DNA of 46,062 nucleotides from JADHUC01 sp964617665. Lineage in GTDB: Bacteria > Planctomycetota > Planctomycetia > Pirellulales > Pirellulaceae. This document shows, in pieces, positions 26,204 through 35,143 of the stretch. Made by a program: the position numbers and the translations under genes. Every line of letters starts with the position of its first letter. The first letter of the stretch is position 1. Below the pieces are notes generated by a model. That model saw only the letters and a program-made list of their open reading frames with translations, was not told where the DNA came from and did no database searches. Where the stretch lies: positions 1-46,062 of the forward strand of contig CAZUAH010000041.1 in the NCBI GenBank assembly GCA_964617665.1. The letters run 5' to 3'.

Positions 26204-27097
26204 TCAGTCTCTCCAACGGCCCAGCGTGAATTCGATCGCACCACTGCGGCCTTCAGGCAGGTTGGCACCGGCGTACACCGATTCGAGTCCTTCGCCGAGG
26301 CGCCTGCAGGCGGTCAACGATTCCGGACTCAGGTTGCTGCACAAGATACCACAGCCAAGCACACCCGGGTTGAAGTCGTAGTCCGGGGCGTTGATAGCGT
26401 CCAGTACTATCTCCCCATTCCAGAGACGATGGGCTTCCGGAGCCATTCCGTTCGTCTTCATCGCCCGCCCCATCTGTTCCAACAGTCGTTCGCGTTGCTC
26501 CAACGAGTCGAATCCATACCAAAGCATGGCCTTCATTCCATGGACGCTGGCGCGGTAGAAAAGGTCGACGGACGTGAGGCCATCGCTGTTTCGCGCGAAG
26601 GGATGGTAAGGATCGATGTGCACGAAAGTCGCTGATACCTCGGCCGCGGACACGGCAGCGAGTGATTCCTGCAGCGCGGCCACACCGTCGCGTTTGACAA
26701 CACGTACCGCATTTTCGGCAAGACCGAATTGGCCGGCGCTTTCGCGTATGGTTGAAAGACTTCCTCCATCGATGTCACAGAATAAAAAACGGCCTCCGCC
26801 CTCATCAAGCAACCGCATCGCAATCAGGGGCGAGCCGGGATAGACCGTCAGTCGGCCATGTTGCTCGTAATGGCCGAGGATCTCTCGATACTGCGACTCC
26901 GCAAGGGCAGGCGATTGGCTCGCGTGGCTTGCGAAATAGAAGACGCCGTAGTCCCTCTCGGCCGAACGCGTCAGCGGATATTGGGCCGAGCCTGCATGCG
27001 ATTCCCAGTAAACGCTGGGTGTTTCAATAGACAAAATCTCTGCCAGCGGCAAGTGCTTCCATACATCTCCGATTTGCCCGTAGTGGGTATTCGCCAT
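26204..27097 (-). CDS. RlmJ-like (DUF519) adenine N6-methyltransferase
   Basis: The start at 27097 gives a typical RlmJ-like N-terminus (HYGQIGDVWKHLPLAEIL, against HAGNHADVLKH in E. coli). Of 297 residues, the recognisable parts are YWESHAGSAQYPL, YPGSPLIAMRLL and FLFCDIDGGSL. At the catalytic place the sequence is HIDPYHPF (160-167) where RlmJ has a DPPY-type motif. RlmJ methylates A2030 of 23S rRNA. The altered motif and short similarity make the substrate uncertain; another RNA or DNA target is possible. It is divergent from tex. Confidence 0.7.
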   Translation of the reverse strand: MANTHYGQIGDVWKHLPLAEILSIETPSVYWESHAGSAQYPLTRSAERDYGVFYFASHASQSPALAESQYREILGHYEQHGRLTVYPGSPLIAMRLLDEGGGRFLFCDIDGGSLSTIRESAGQFGLAENAVRVVKRDGVAALQESLAAVSAAEVSATFVHIDPYHPFARNSDGLTSVDLFYRASVHGMKAMLWYGFDSLEQRERLLEQMGRAMKTNGMAPEAHRLWNGEIVLDAINAPDYDFNPGVLGCGILCSNLSPESLTACRRLGEGLESVYAGANLPEGRSGAIEFTLGRWRD

Positions 27098-27223
27098 CAA
27101 TCGCCGCCAATCATTCCAGCGACAGTCTTGTCGTCCGCGTTCGCTTCCGGCCGATATTGTATGAATTGCGCTGTGCTTGCGAAACAGCCGACACTCGGTC
27201 ATGATCTCATCAGCGATCATTCA

Positions 27224-29476
27224 ATGCGAATTGAACCTCATGCCGGAGTCGGATTGCCGTTCTCTCCACCATCCCAATGGAGAATTCCTCCCTTGAAACA
27301 GAAAACAAATGACAAAGCGTTCGACTGCTTCGATCTGGAGCAGACGATCGAATGGATCGCAAAATCGCTGGGAGTCGCCACCAATCAGGTGCGTGCGGCG
27401 ATCGAACTGTTGGACGCCGGCAATACGATTCCGTTCATTGCGCGATATCGCAAGGAAGCGACCAAAGGCCTGGACGAATTGGCGTTGCGCGCTGTTGAAG
27501 ACTCGTTGACACAGTCGCGAGAGTTGGCCCAGCGCAAGACGACGATCCTGAGAACGATTGACCAGCAAGGCCAGTTGACCGATGAACTACGCCAGCAGAT
27601 TGAAGCGTGCTCTGACAAGAAGAAGCTTGAGGACTTGTACCTTCCGTTCAAGCCCAAGCGACGGACCCGCGCCACCATCGCTCGCGAGCGAGGTTTGCAG
27701 CCATTGGCCGACATCCTCATGCGACAAGAACGATTGGGCCAACCAACCAGCGACGTTCTCCAGCCGTACGTTTGCCCGGAGAAGGAAGTGCCGGACGAAG
27801 CGACCGCGCTGGCCGGTGCATGCGATATTGTGGCCGAACACTGGTCGGAGGACGCTTCTACACGAAGCTGGCTGGTCGAGCAAGCTCGATCCGCAACGAT
27901 CGTCTCGCACGTCCGGCGCGGCAAGAAAGAATCGGCCAGCAAATTTGAGATGTACTTCGATCACCAGGAGCCGCTCAGGCGAGTGCCCTCCCATCGGCTG
28001 CTGGCCATGAAGCGCGGCGAAGCGGAAGGTATGCTGCGAGTCGGTGTGAAGCTTGACGACGACTACGTACTCCGCAAGCTCAAAGCAAACTTGGTTCGCA
28101 ATGCCAGGTTCGAATTCTACGACGACCTGTTACGGACGGTCGAGGATTGTTACAGCCGTCTGCTAATGCCTTCCACTGAATCGGCCGCGTTACAGCAGTT
28201 GAAGGAAACGGCGGACGAGGAAGCGATCGCGGTTTTCGCCAAGAACCTACGCGAATTGTTGCTTGCTTCACCTGCCGGACCCCACGTGACGATTGGTATC
28301 GACCCGGGTTTTCGGACCGGATGCAAAGTAGCCGTCGTCGATGGCACCGGTAAGTTTCTGGCAAGTTCCACAATTTATCCCACACCGCCACGGGACGATA
28401 CTCAAGGCGCCGCAAGGACACTGACAGACCTGATCACCAAATACGATGCCCGTTTGATCGCCATCGGCAATGGGACGGCGTCGCGAGAAACGGATTCCTT
28501 CGTCACGACGACGTTGCGCCGTGAGGGAGTGAAGATCACCAAGGTGGTAGTCAGCGAGTCGGGTGCGTCGATCTACTCGGCCAGTGAGGTCGCGGCGAAC
28601 GAGTATCCGGACTTGGACGTTACCGTTCGCGGTGCCATCAGTATTGCTCATCGCTTGCAGGATCCACTGGCCGAGCTGGTCAAGATCGACCCGAAGTCAA
28701 TTGGTGTCGGTCAGTACCAACACGACGTGAACCAGGTGCAGTTGCGTAAGTGTTTGGATCGGGAAGTCGAGTCATGTGTGAACTCGGTCGGAGTCGACGT
28801 GAATATGGCTAGTGCTCCGCTACTGTCGCATGTGGCGGGAATCGGTCCCAAGTTGGCGCAGCGGATTGTCGAACACCGTGACTCGCACGGCCGGTTCGAA
28901 GGCCGGGACCAGCTTCTTGGCGTGCCAAAGCTTGGCAAAAAGGCATATGAACAGGCCGCCGGATTCTTGCGCATCCGCGATGGCCATCAACCGCTGGACA
29001 ATTCGGCAGTCCATCCGGAGAGCTATTACGTTGTCGAGAAGATGGCGGCTCGATTGGATGCTTCGACAAAACAACTGGTCGGCAATGCAACGTTGGCGGG
29101 CAAGCTGAATGCCGAGCAGTTTGTAGATGATCGGGCTGGCTTACCGACCGTCCAGGATATCTTAGCCGAGTTGGCCAAGCCTGGACGCGATCCCCGCAGT
29201 GAGTTCAAAGTGGCCAAGTTCGCCGAAGGCGTCAACGAACTGGAGGACTTGAACGAGGGCATGATACTGGAAGGCGTTGTCACCAATGTCACACGTTTCG
29301 GAGCTTTTGTCGACGTTGGCGTTCATCAAGACGGACTGATCCACATATCGGAATTGGACAACCGGTTCGTCGAAGATCCCAGCGACGTGGTTTCTGTCGG
29401 TGACGTGGTACGAGTCAAGGTGCTGGACGTCGACCTCGATCGACGTCGTATCGCGCTTTCACGCAAACAAGTGTGA
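27224..29476 (+). CDS. tex: Tex family RNA-binding transcription accessory protein
   Basis: From ATG 27224 the product is 750 residues; the TTG at 27293 is an alternative start that matches the usual Tex N-terminus better and has GGAG upstream. It shows the N-terminal helical core (GNTIPFIARYRKEATKGLDELALR), the YqgF/RNase H-like domain starting at about 354 (VTIGIDPGFRTGCKVAVVDG), HhH motifs near 535 (SHVAGIGPKLAQRIVEHR) and a C-terminal S1 domain near 679 (GMILEGVVTNVTRFGAFVDVG). Tex binds RNA and ssDNA and assists transcription. Confidence 0.95.
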   Translation: MRIEPHAGVGLPFSPPSQWRIPPLKQKTNDKAFDCFDLEQTIEWIAKSLGVATNQVRAAIELLDAGNTIPFIARYRKEATKGLDELALRAVEDSLTQSRELAQRKTTILRTIDQQGQLTDELRQQIEACSDKKKLEDLYLPFKPKRRTRATIARERGLQPLADILMRQERLGQPTSDVLQPYVCPEKEVPDEATALAGACDIVAEHWSEDASTRSWLVEQARSATIVSHVRRGKKESASKFEMYFDHQEPLRRVPSHRLLAMKRGEAEGMLRVGVKLDDDYVLRKLKANLVRNARFEFYDDLLRTVEDCYSRLLMPSTESAALQQLKETADEEAIAVFAKNLRELLLASPAGPHVTIGIDPGFRTGCKVAVVDGTGKFLASSTIYPTPPRDDTQGAARTLTDLITKYDARLIAIGNGTASRETDSFVTTTLRREGVKITKVVVSESGASIYSASEVAANEYPDLDVTVRGAISIAHRLQDPLAELVKIDPKSIGVGQYQHDVNQVQLRKCLDREVESCVNSVGVDVNMASAPLLSHVAGIGPKLAQRIVEHRDSHGRFEGRDQLLGVPKLGKKAYEQAAGFLRIRDGHQPLDNSAVHPESYYVVEKMAARLDASTKQLVGNATLAGKLNAEQFVDDRAGLPTVQDILAELAKPGRDPRSEFKVAKFAEGVNELEDLNEGMILEGVVTNVTRFGAFVDVGVHQDGLIHISELDNRFVEDPSDVVSVGDVVRVKVLDVDLDRRRIALSRKQV

Positions 29477-29687
29477 AACGTGACCGGGGCATAGGCAACT
29501 ACGTGGATAAGTGCACGTTTGCGGGCGAAGAACTTTGTTCTTTAATGGCAAGCGAACGCGACTGCGTGCGGGATTCGCGGACGCCTTTCGGCTTGCCGTC
29601 GAACGATGCGATGGTAGGCTGAACACGTGCGAGCCTGAGAACGAGTTAGGAATCGACGAGTAGCACAACGCCATTGGAGAACCGTCG

Positions 29688-31346
29688 ATGCATCCATTGT
29701 GGATCGTCTTGGTCGGTGTCGTCATTGTGGTGGGCGGCGTGCTGGTGCTAAGACTCCATGCCTTTCTTGCTCTTGTTCTGGCAGCTATCGTCGTCGGCGC
29801 TCTCACGCCGCAAGACGCAATCAAGACGCACGCCATCCAGAAAAATGCGATTCCCTGGGAATACGACGATGCTACGTCGATGGTGCTACTTGCCACGGAA
29901 GATGCGCACGAACGAGCGCAGTATCTCGTCCTACGCAGCAGTTCAACAGACGCCGCACTCGAACACGTCGGCGAATTGACAGTCATCCGCATTCAACAAG
30001 ATGTTGGGGCGGACACGAAGGCATGTGCGCGAATCGAACCTCGCCGCGACTTCCAGTCGCTTGCCAAGGGCGACTTGGTCGTTCATCCGTCCACGTGGCA
30101 GGCTGCCGCGGAGCTGGCCGATCAAACCGTCGGCGAACGGGTCGCTGTCGCGTTTGGCAACACCTGCGGCAAGATCGGAATTCTGATCGCTTTGGCCGCT
30201 ATCATAGGCAAGTGTCTGCTGGACAGCGGCGCAGCGGATCGCATCGTGCGGTCGGCTCTGAAGGTTACCGGCGAGCGGGGCGCGCCGGTCGCATTCGCCG
30301 GCAGCGGGTTCCTGCTGGGGATTCCCGTGTTCTTCGATACGGTCTTCTACTTGATGATTCCGCTGGGCAAAGCGATGCGCATGCGCACGGGGCGGAACTA
30401 TCTGCTGTACGTGCTTACGATCGTCGCCGGTGGGACGATGGCTCATTCGCTGGTGCCACCCACACCGGGACCATTATTCGTGGCCGAGGAACTGGGTATC
30501 GATTTGGGCCTGATGATCCTGGCAGGATGTGCTGTCGGTTTGGTCAGTAGCAGCGCCGGATTTTGCTTTGCCCAATTCGTCAACCGCCGAAGGGAACTGC
30601 CGCTACGCGAATCGCCCGATTTCTCCCTGGCGGACTTGGAGAAACTGTCTAAACGCGACGAGCGCGAACTGCCGCCGCTGCTCCTGGCCGTTGCGCCCAT
30701 CATTCTGCCGGTGGTTCTGATCGCTGGCTATACCGTATTGAAAGCCATGGACGCGTCGATGCCGACAACCGTCTTGTGCATCGCGGCGACGTTGGGCAAC
30801 AAGAACATCGCGCTGGCGATCGCCGCCGCCATCGCGATGGGCACACTGGTGTGGCACAAGCGGTCAAGCTTGAAGGAATTGGCCGGCTCGGTGCAAGCGG
30901 CGCTTGCCAGCGGCGGAGTGATCATTCTGATAACTGCGGCCGGTGGCGCGTTCGGCGGGATGATGCAACAGACAGGCATTGCCGGGCTGATAGGGCAACT
31001 ACCCACGTCGTCGTCGTTGGTGGTGATCGTACTTGCTTTCTTGATCACCACAGCCATACGCTCGGCACAGGGATCGGCCACCGTCGCCATGATTACGGCG
31101 GTGGGAATTCTGTCCGGCGTCGCCCAGTCGGGTGCGCTTGGCTGTCATCCGGTGTTCTTTGCCTTGGCCATCGGCTGCGGTTCCAAACCGATTGCCTGGA
31201 TGAACGACAGCGGCTTTTGGGTGATCTGCAAGATGAGCGGCATGACCGAATCCGAGGGCCTTCGGTATATAACGCCGCTGACTGCCATAATGGGCTTGGC
31301 AGGACTTGCGGCGACGATGGTCGGCGCACTATTGGTGTCGGCGTAG
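29688..31346 (+). CDS. GntP-family permease with extra hydrophilic insert
   Basis: A 552-residue, multi-helix transporter of the gluconate:proton symporter family (usually about 440 residues). Typical parts include FGNTCGKIGILIALAAIIGKCLLDSGAADRI, GIPVFFDTVFYLMIPLGKAM, PGPLFVAEELG, GGVIILITAAGGAFGGMMQQTGI and SKPIAWMNDSGFWVI. The extra length is a polar insert of about 95 residues (about 45-140) between the first helix pair and the GKIG segment. Gluconate or a related sugar acid is the likely substrate, but no catabolic genes are adjacent. Confidence 0.9.
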   Translation: MHPLWIVLVGVVIVVGGVLVLRLHAFLALVLAAIVVGALTPQDAIKTHAIQKNAIPWEYDDATSMVLLATEDAHERAQYLVLRSSSTDAALEHVGELTVIRIQQDVGADTKACARIEPRRDFQSLAKGDLVVHPSTWQAAAELADQTVGERVAVAFGNTCGKIGILIALAAIIGKCLLDSGAADRIVRSALKVTGERGAPVAFAGSGFLLGIPVFFDTVFYLMIPLGKAMRMRTGRNYLLYVLTIVAGGTMAHSLVPPTPGPLFVAEELGIDLGLMILAGCAVGLVSSSAGFCFAQFVNRRRELPLRESPDFSLADLEKLSKRDERELPPLLLAVAPIILPVVLIAGYTVLKAMDASMPTTVLCIAATLGNKNIALAIAAAIAMGTLVWHKRSSLKELAGSVQAALASGGVIILITAAGGAFGGMMQQTGIAGLIGQLPTSSSLVVIVLAFLITTAIRSAQGSATVAMITAVGILSGVAQSGALGCHPVFFALAIGCGSKPIAWMNDSGFWVICKMSGMTESEGLRYITPLTAIMGLAGLAATMVGALLVSA

Positions 31347-31553
31347 TTTTGGAAGTAGACCATCCGAACCGGCAGCGTCGTCTTGATACCGCTCTAGCTT
31401 GCCTCGCATTTCTTCAGCCGACGCTGTATTGCCGATGGCTTCTGCCTGCTGTATCGCTTCTTTGATCGCCCCTATCGCCTCGTCGCGCCGACCCGCCTCG
31501 GCGCAAGCGGCTTCGAGGACATGCAGCCTGAGCAACTTGACGCGATCGGTCAA
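31329..31553 (-). pseudogene. C-terminal remnant of a TPR protein
   Basis: The frame reads LLRLHVLEAACAEAGRRDEAI, then KEAIQQAEAIGN and EEMRGKLERYQ, matching the final TPR repeat and end of planctomycete TPR proteins. No full-length frame continues upstream: it runs into the transposase remnant near 31560. It overlaps the last bases of the GntP gene. The rest of the gene is missing from the window. Confidence 0.6.
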
Positions 31554-31561
31554 CTGCCGGG

Positions 31562-31750
31562 GAGGCTCGGCCAGAGGAGGCCTACAAAAAACGCAAGAAG
31601 ACGGTGGAACTGAGCTTCGCGGATATCAAAGAGCATCGCGGTCTACGTCGATTTCCACGTCGCGGCTTAACTCGTGCCACGACCCACGTTGGCCTTGCCG
31701 TCCTCATCCACAACCTGCTGACCGTCTACCGTGCCACCGAAACGCAATGA
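31562..31750 (+). pseudogene. C-terminal remnant of a DDE transposase
   Basis: The plus-strand frame reads AYKKRKKTVELSFADIKEH and continues to LIHNLLTVYRATETQ before a TGA at 31748-31750. The R/K-T-V-E-x-S-F-A-D-x-K-x-x-x-G-L-R pattern is the C-terminal end of IS1182/IS4-like DDE transposases with the catalytic Glu. Only about 60 residues remain; no terminal inverted repeats were found. This is an old insertion, not a functional element. Confidence 0.7.
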
Positions 31751-32464
31751 AAACCTGGAAATTGAAGGACGCGAAAGCTGGATTGTCTCTAAACTGGTGG
31801 GCTACCATCGAAGGTCCCTCTGGGACCAATTGCAGGTGGTCGAACAACAACTGCCTTCTGTCCCCGGAATTCGGTGAAGAACCTCTTTGAAGGGGCACCG
31901 GATCTGCCTTGAGATTTCCAGCAGCTACTATCCCTACTACTTACGGAACCTCAACACAGGCGCCGACAACGTGGGTCTGGAGACGTCGCATGTCGTCGCC
32001 CACCAGACGATCTACCGCGACGCGGCACGTCCTTCGCACGTGGTATTGCCGGTGACACCGGCTCGCGATCGTTGAGTGGCACGACCCCTGAACGAAACGA
32101 AATCAGGCTACTTGAATCTCAGCGGGCACTTGTAGCAACCCGCCGTCCAAAACTCCCTGCATGGATAGGCATTCTTGTCGGGCCCCCTCATCAACTCCGG
32201 GACTGCTACAAAACGGCCCGATTCTCGTTGGCCAGGGAAACGCCAAGCTGTTCGGTCCGGCTCACGGAAAGTCAACTGCCCGGATCGTGCCAAAAGCCCG
32301 CCCAATCGCTCTATGCTACCGCCCCTTGACAACCGCAGATGGTGGTTCGTCACTCGCGAGTGGTGGCGCTGATCACCAATCACAAGCAGGGTGAAACATG
32401 AACGACCCAAACGCAAACAGAGCTAGCCCAGTTTCTTACGACCGTCGACCGGCTGCTTGCTCGG
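31751..32464. other. decayed gene-poor stretch
   Basis: No intact gene is supported. A 62-codon plus-strand frame (31887-32075; includes YYPYYLRNLNTGADNVG and VVAHQTIYRD) looks like the end of a lost protein, but I do not recognise it. A GGTCCC-TCT-GGGACC hairpin sits at 31813-31827. A minus-strand frame at 32108-32416 lacks any recognisable features. Confidence 0.45.
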
Positions 32465-33127
32465 CTAGACCTCGGATCGCATCCAGGCGGTAGACAGGGA
32501 ATCGGCGTACTCGTTCCAGCGATAGCCGGAGTGAGCCTCGATCCACTTCAGCGGGCAGCCTGGGCGAGCCTTGTACAACGCGAACAACGGCTTGACCAAA
32601 TCCAGGTTCTTCAGCGGCTTGCCTTTGCGGGTCCATTGGCGTTTCTCCCAGCCGAAGGCCCACGTGCTGATCGTATCCACGCATAACTTGCTGTCGGTGA
32701 AAACAGGAACACGTGCGTCTTCGGGAAGCGTCTCATAGGCGCATAGCAGCGCCGAAAGCTCCATTCGATTGTTCGTCGTCTCTCCCGATTCGTGGCCGTG
32801 CTGCTCGCTGTGAATCTCGCCGTCTTCGACCCACACCATCCCCCATCCGCCGGGGCCGGGGTTCGGGTTGGCGCTGCCGTCGGTGAAGACGCCTGAATCG
32901 GGTCCTGCCGTATACTTGGCCAACACCTCCGCTCGTGTCAGGTTTTCCTCGAGTGGTGCGGCTTTGGGGCGCCAGCTCTTCTTTTTGCGGCGCGCCGTGT
33001 TCGCAGAAGCGTTTTTCTTCGGCGAGTGCTCGCGACAGTACTTGGGCACCCAACCGGGATATTTCAGCAAGGCCGCTTCCGGGACCTCGAATGAGGCGTT
33101 ACATATTTGACATTCGAACTTCGGCAT
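32465..33127 (-). CDS. ribonuclease HI with N-terminal zinc finger
   Basis: A 220-residue protein. The RNase H fold (about 78-215) has all four catalytic acids: Asp83 (FTDGS), Glu123 (RMELSAL), Asp145 (FTDSKL) and Asp209 (NEYADSL), plus His199. It removes the RNA strand of RNA-DNA hybrids. The N-terminal extension carries CQIC (6-9) and YCREH (Cys31, His34), a probable zinc finger, followed by a Lys/Arg-rich linker (38-55) likely to bind nucleic acid. Typical RNase HI is about 155 residues without these parts. It is isolated between remnants. Confidence 0.9.
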   Translation of the reverse strand: MPKFECQICNASFEVPEAALLKYPGWVPKYCREHSPKKNASANTARRKKKSWRPKAAPLEENLTRAEVLAKYTAGPDSGVFTDGSANPNPGPGGWGMVWVEDGEIHSEQHGHESGETTNNRMELSALLCAYETLPEDARVPVFTDSKLCVDTISTWAFGWEKRQWTRKGKPLKNLDLVKPLFALYKARPGCPLKWIEAHSGYRWNEYADSLSTAWMRSEV

Positions 33128-33266
33128 CTAGTGGCATCCTGAGTTGAAAATGACGGCGAAAACTATCGCGCACCGGAATCTGGAGCTGCATCTTACCCGA
33201 AACGCCCCCACTGACACGAGTGGGCAAAGACGATCCAACAAACTAGACTCGGAAGCCGGAAAGGTG

Positions 33267-33566
33267 TCAGAACGATTCCTTAGCGATTAAGTCGTTCTGC
33301 CCCTCCTTCATCACGATCTTTCGCACGTCTTTCAACAGCAACATCAGATGAAACTCGTCGAGTGGCGAGGATTCGAAGCCGAACTCCTCATAGAACGCTC
33401 TCGCTTGCGCATCCTTTGCATGAACAATCAGCGCTCGCAGCCCGCCGATGTCCGCAGCTTGTAAGGTTCGCAGCAGGGCGTCTTTGAGAAGTCCCTTGCC
33501 GATGCCCTGTCCCTGCTCGATCACATCCACCGCCAGCCGCGCGAGTGGCATGATGGGGATCCGATG
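33267..33566 (-). pseudogene. 5'-truncated GNAT acetyltransferase toxin remnant
   Basis: The frame runs from just after an in-frame TGA (33567-33569) and reads MPLARLAVDVIEQGQGIGKG, LLKDALLRTLQAADIGGLRALIVHAKD and AFYEEFGFE. This is the acetyl-CoA-binding C-terminal half of TacT-type GNAT toxins. The first about 70 residues are missing, and no DUF1778/RHH antitoxin is upstream; a secreted hydrolase gene sits there. It is probably dead. Confidence 0.75.
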
Positions 33567-33620
33567 TCAAGCCAGACCCTTGCGGATTCACGATGAGGTC
33601 GTTTGCAGCCGGCTTCGAAG

Positions 33621-34982
33621 TCAATCGACAAACCGGAAGGAGTACAGATCGGCGTCGCACAGTACGAAACGCAGGCGAATCGGCTTGTCGGACAAGGCCG
33701 ACACATTACTGCCCGACTTCCACGTCGTGATGTGCTGGACTTTGTCGCCAATCATTGGCGGACAATCCTCTAACGCGTAACCGGGGATGGGTGATCCGGA
33801 AGGATCCTGGATCTCGACGCGAATGTCGGTTGCCGCACTGGTTGAGTAGTTGATTTCGAGCTTCCGCCCGGAGAACTTGATGGGCTTCGTTAGAAGTTCT
33901 CCTGCCTTGTGCCCGGCGTGGACCGAAACAAATCCGTCAGTGCGCAATGTGTACCGGCGTTCGCGCACATAAATCGACATCTCGTTTGGGCCGGTGGGGA
34001 CCACGTTCAGAGCAGCGTAATTGGACCGATTGCCCCACTTGTTCGGATCGAGTCCCGGGCGGATGAACGCTTCCAGAAACGTGCGATCGTATTTGTTTCC
34101 GCCTCTGGAGGTCATGAACATGATATCCGTCGAACTGCCCCGATCGGGCAGAAACCGGGTGGGCAGCGCAATGTAGATGTGCGCCGCGCGGAAGTACGGG
34201 TGAGTGCCGCTGGTGTAGAGATGCTCGCCGGCAAGGTTCGGCGCCGTCGCGACCGCGGGCGACCAGTTGAGGAAATCCGTCGACGTCGTGCGGCTGATCG
34301 TTCGTAGGCTGCCGTGCGGCGTTTTCCACGTGCGGAAGTAGCAGACATAACACCCTTCGCTTTCCGACCAGAACGACACGTTCTGGGAATCAAAGGCAAA
34401 ACCCTCTGACGTGATGACGGGCTCATCCTTCAGTTTCCGCCAACGGATGCCGTCGTCGGAAACGAAGGCGCACAATCCGCCGCCTTTGTGCACGCCTGCC
34501 AGTGCCTTGAATCGCTGGTCCTTTTCGACCTCCGGTCGGCGGTCCAGGAAGGGGCTGAAATTGTGGGCGAACCAGCGAGTGTTTGCCTGAATCACATTGT
34601 TGTTGCGTGAACCGTTCAATTCGTACAGGCCCAGGTCCGGTTTCGTCCAATGGATGCCGTCGTGGCTTTCCCAGTAACGAGTCGTCTCGCGCCGATCCCC
34701 GTCGTAGTCAGCCACTCCGCCGCGATCGTATCGTCGATAGAGGTCGCCATCTTTGAGGACCGTGGCGTAGTGGCCCGAAGGAGTATCCGGTACCAGCGGA
34801 GTCAGCTTTGGCTCGTGCAGCTTCAACCACACTCCGTCCAGCTTCTCGATCAGAAGATGATCGACGAACAACTCTCTGCGCGAACCAATATCAACAACGG
34901 CTTCATCGTCAGCCATTGCGATCCCGGAAGACGCGGCCAAGAAAACCGCCACGGACAAGATGCCGGCAAATCGTACGCACAT
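33621..34982 (-). CDS. secreted glycoside-hydrolase-like five-bladed propeller protein
   Basis: The ATG at 34982 has GAGGAGAAG upstream; the product is 453 residues with a signal peptide (1-23, ending AMA). The mature protein is rich in beta-propeller-like blades: RELFVDHLLIE, WESHDGIHWTKPDLGLYE, FVSDDGIRWRKL, FWSESEGCYVCYFRTW and STDFLNWS. This pattern resembles GH43/GH32-like proteins of planctomycetes. A C-terminal beta-sandwich follows. Substrate cannot be read. It lies 161 bases downstream of the ceramidase-like gene on the same strand. Confidence 0.75.
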   Translation of the reverse strand: MCVRFAGILSVAVFLAASSGIAMADDEAVVDIGSRRELFVDHLLIEKLDGVWLKLHEPKLTPLVPDTPSGHYATVLKDGDLYRRYDRGGVADYDGDRRETTRYWESHDGIHWTKPDLGLYELNGSRNNNVIQANTRWFAHNFSPFLDRRPEVEKDQRFKALAGVHKGGGLCAFVSDDGIRWRKLKDEPVITSEGFAFDSQNVSFWSESEGCYVCYFRTWKTPHGSLRTISRTTSTDFLNWSPAVATAPNLAGEHLYTSGTHPYFRAAHIYIALPTRFLPDRGSSTDIMFMTSRGGNKYDRTFLEAFIRPGLDPNKWGNRSNYAALNVVPTGPNEMSIYVRERRYTLRTDGFVSVHAGHKAGELLTKPIKFSGRKLEINYSTSAATDIRVEIQDPSGSPIPGYALEDCPPMIGDKVQHITTWKSGSNVSALSDKPIRLRFVLCDADLYSFRFVD

Positions 34983-35143
34983 GAAATCTTCTCCTCGTGA
35001 TGTTCTTGTCGCAGACTCGGATGAGCGGTACGCCAGATGGTCACGGAGCAACTAAGCACTCGGGCAGAGGTCTTTCATCGTTATTAGCCGTTTTGGCACT
35101 AGCCACGGTTCCTTCAATTGGCAGAGGACTTCTGCACGAGTGC

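Noticed and set aside
31751..31886. Possible transposon terminal repeat after the transposase remnant
   Set aside because: No matching inverted repeat or target duplication was found on the other side.
32108..32416. 102-codon minus-strand frame in the decayed zone
   Set aside because: No domain or ribosome binding site, and it begins and ends in gene-free sequence; probably chance.
32398..32493. Short plus-strand frame starting ATG after AGGGTG
   Set aside because: Only 31 codons and overlapping the end of the RNase HI gene; no recognisable product.
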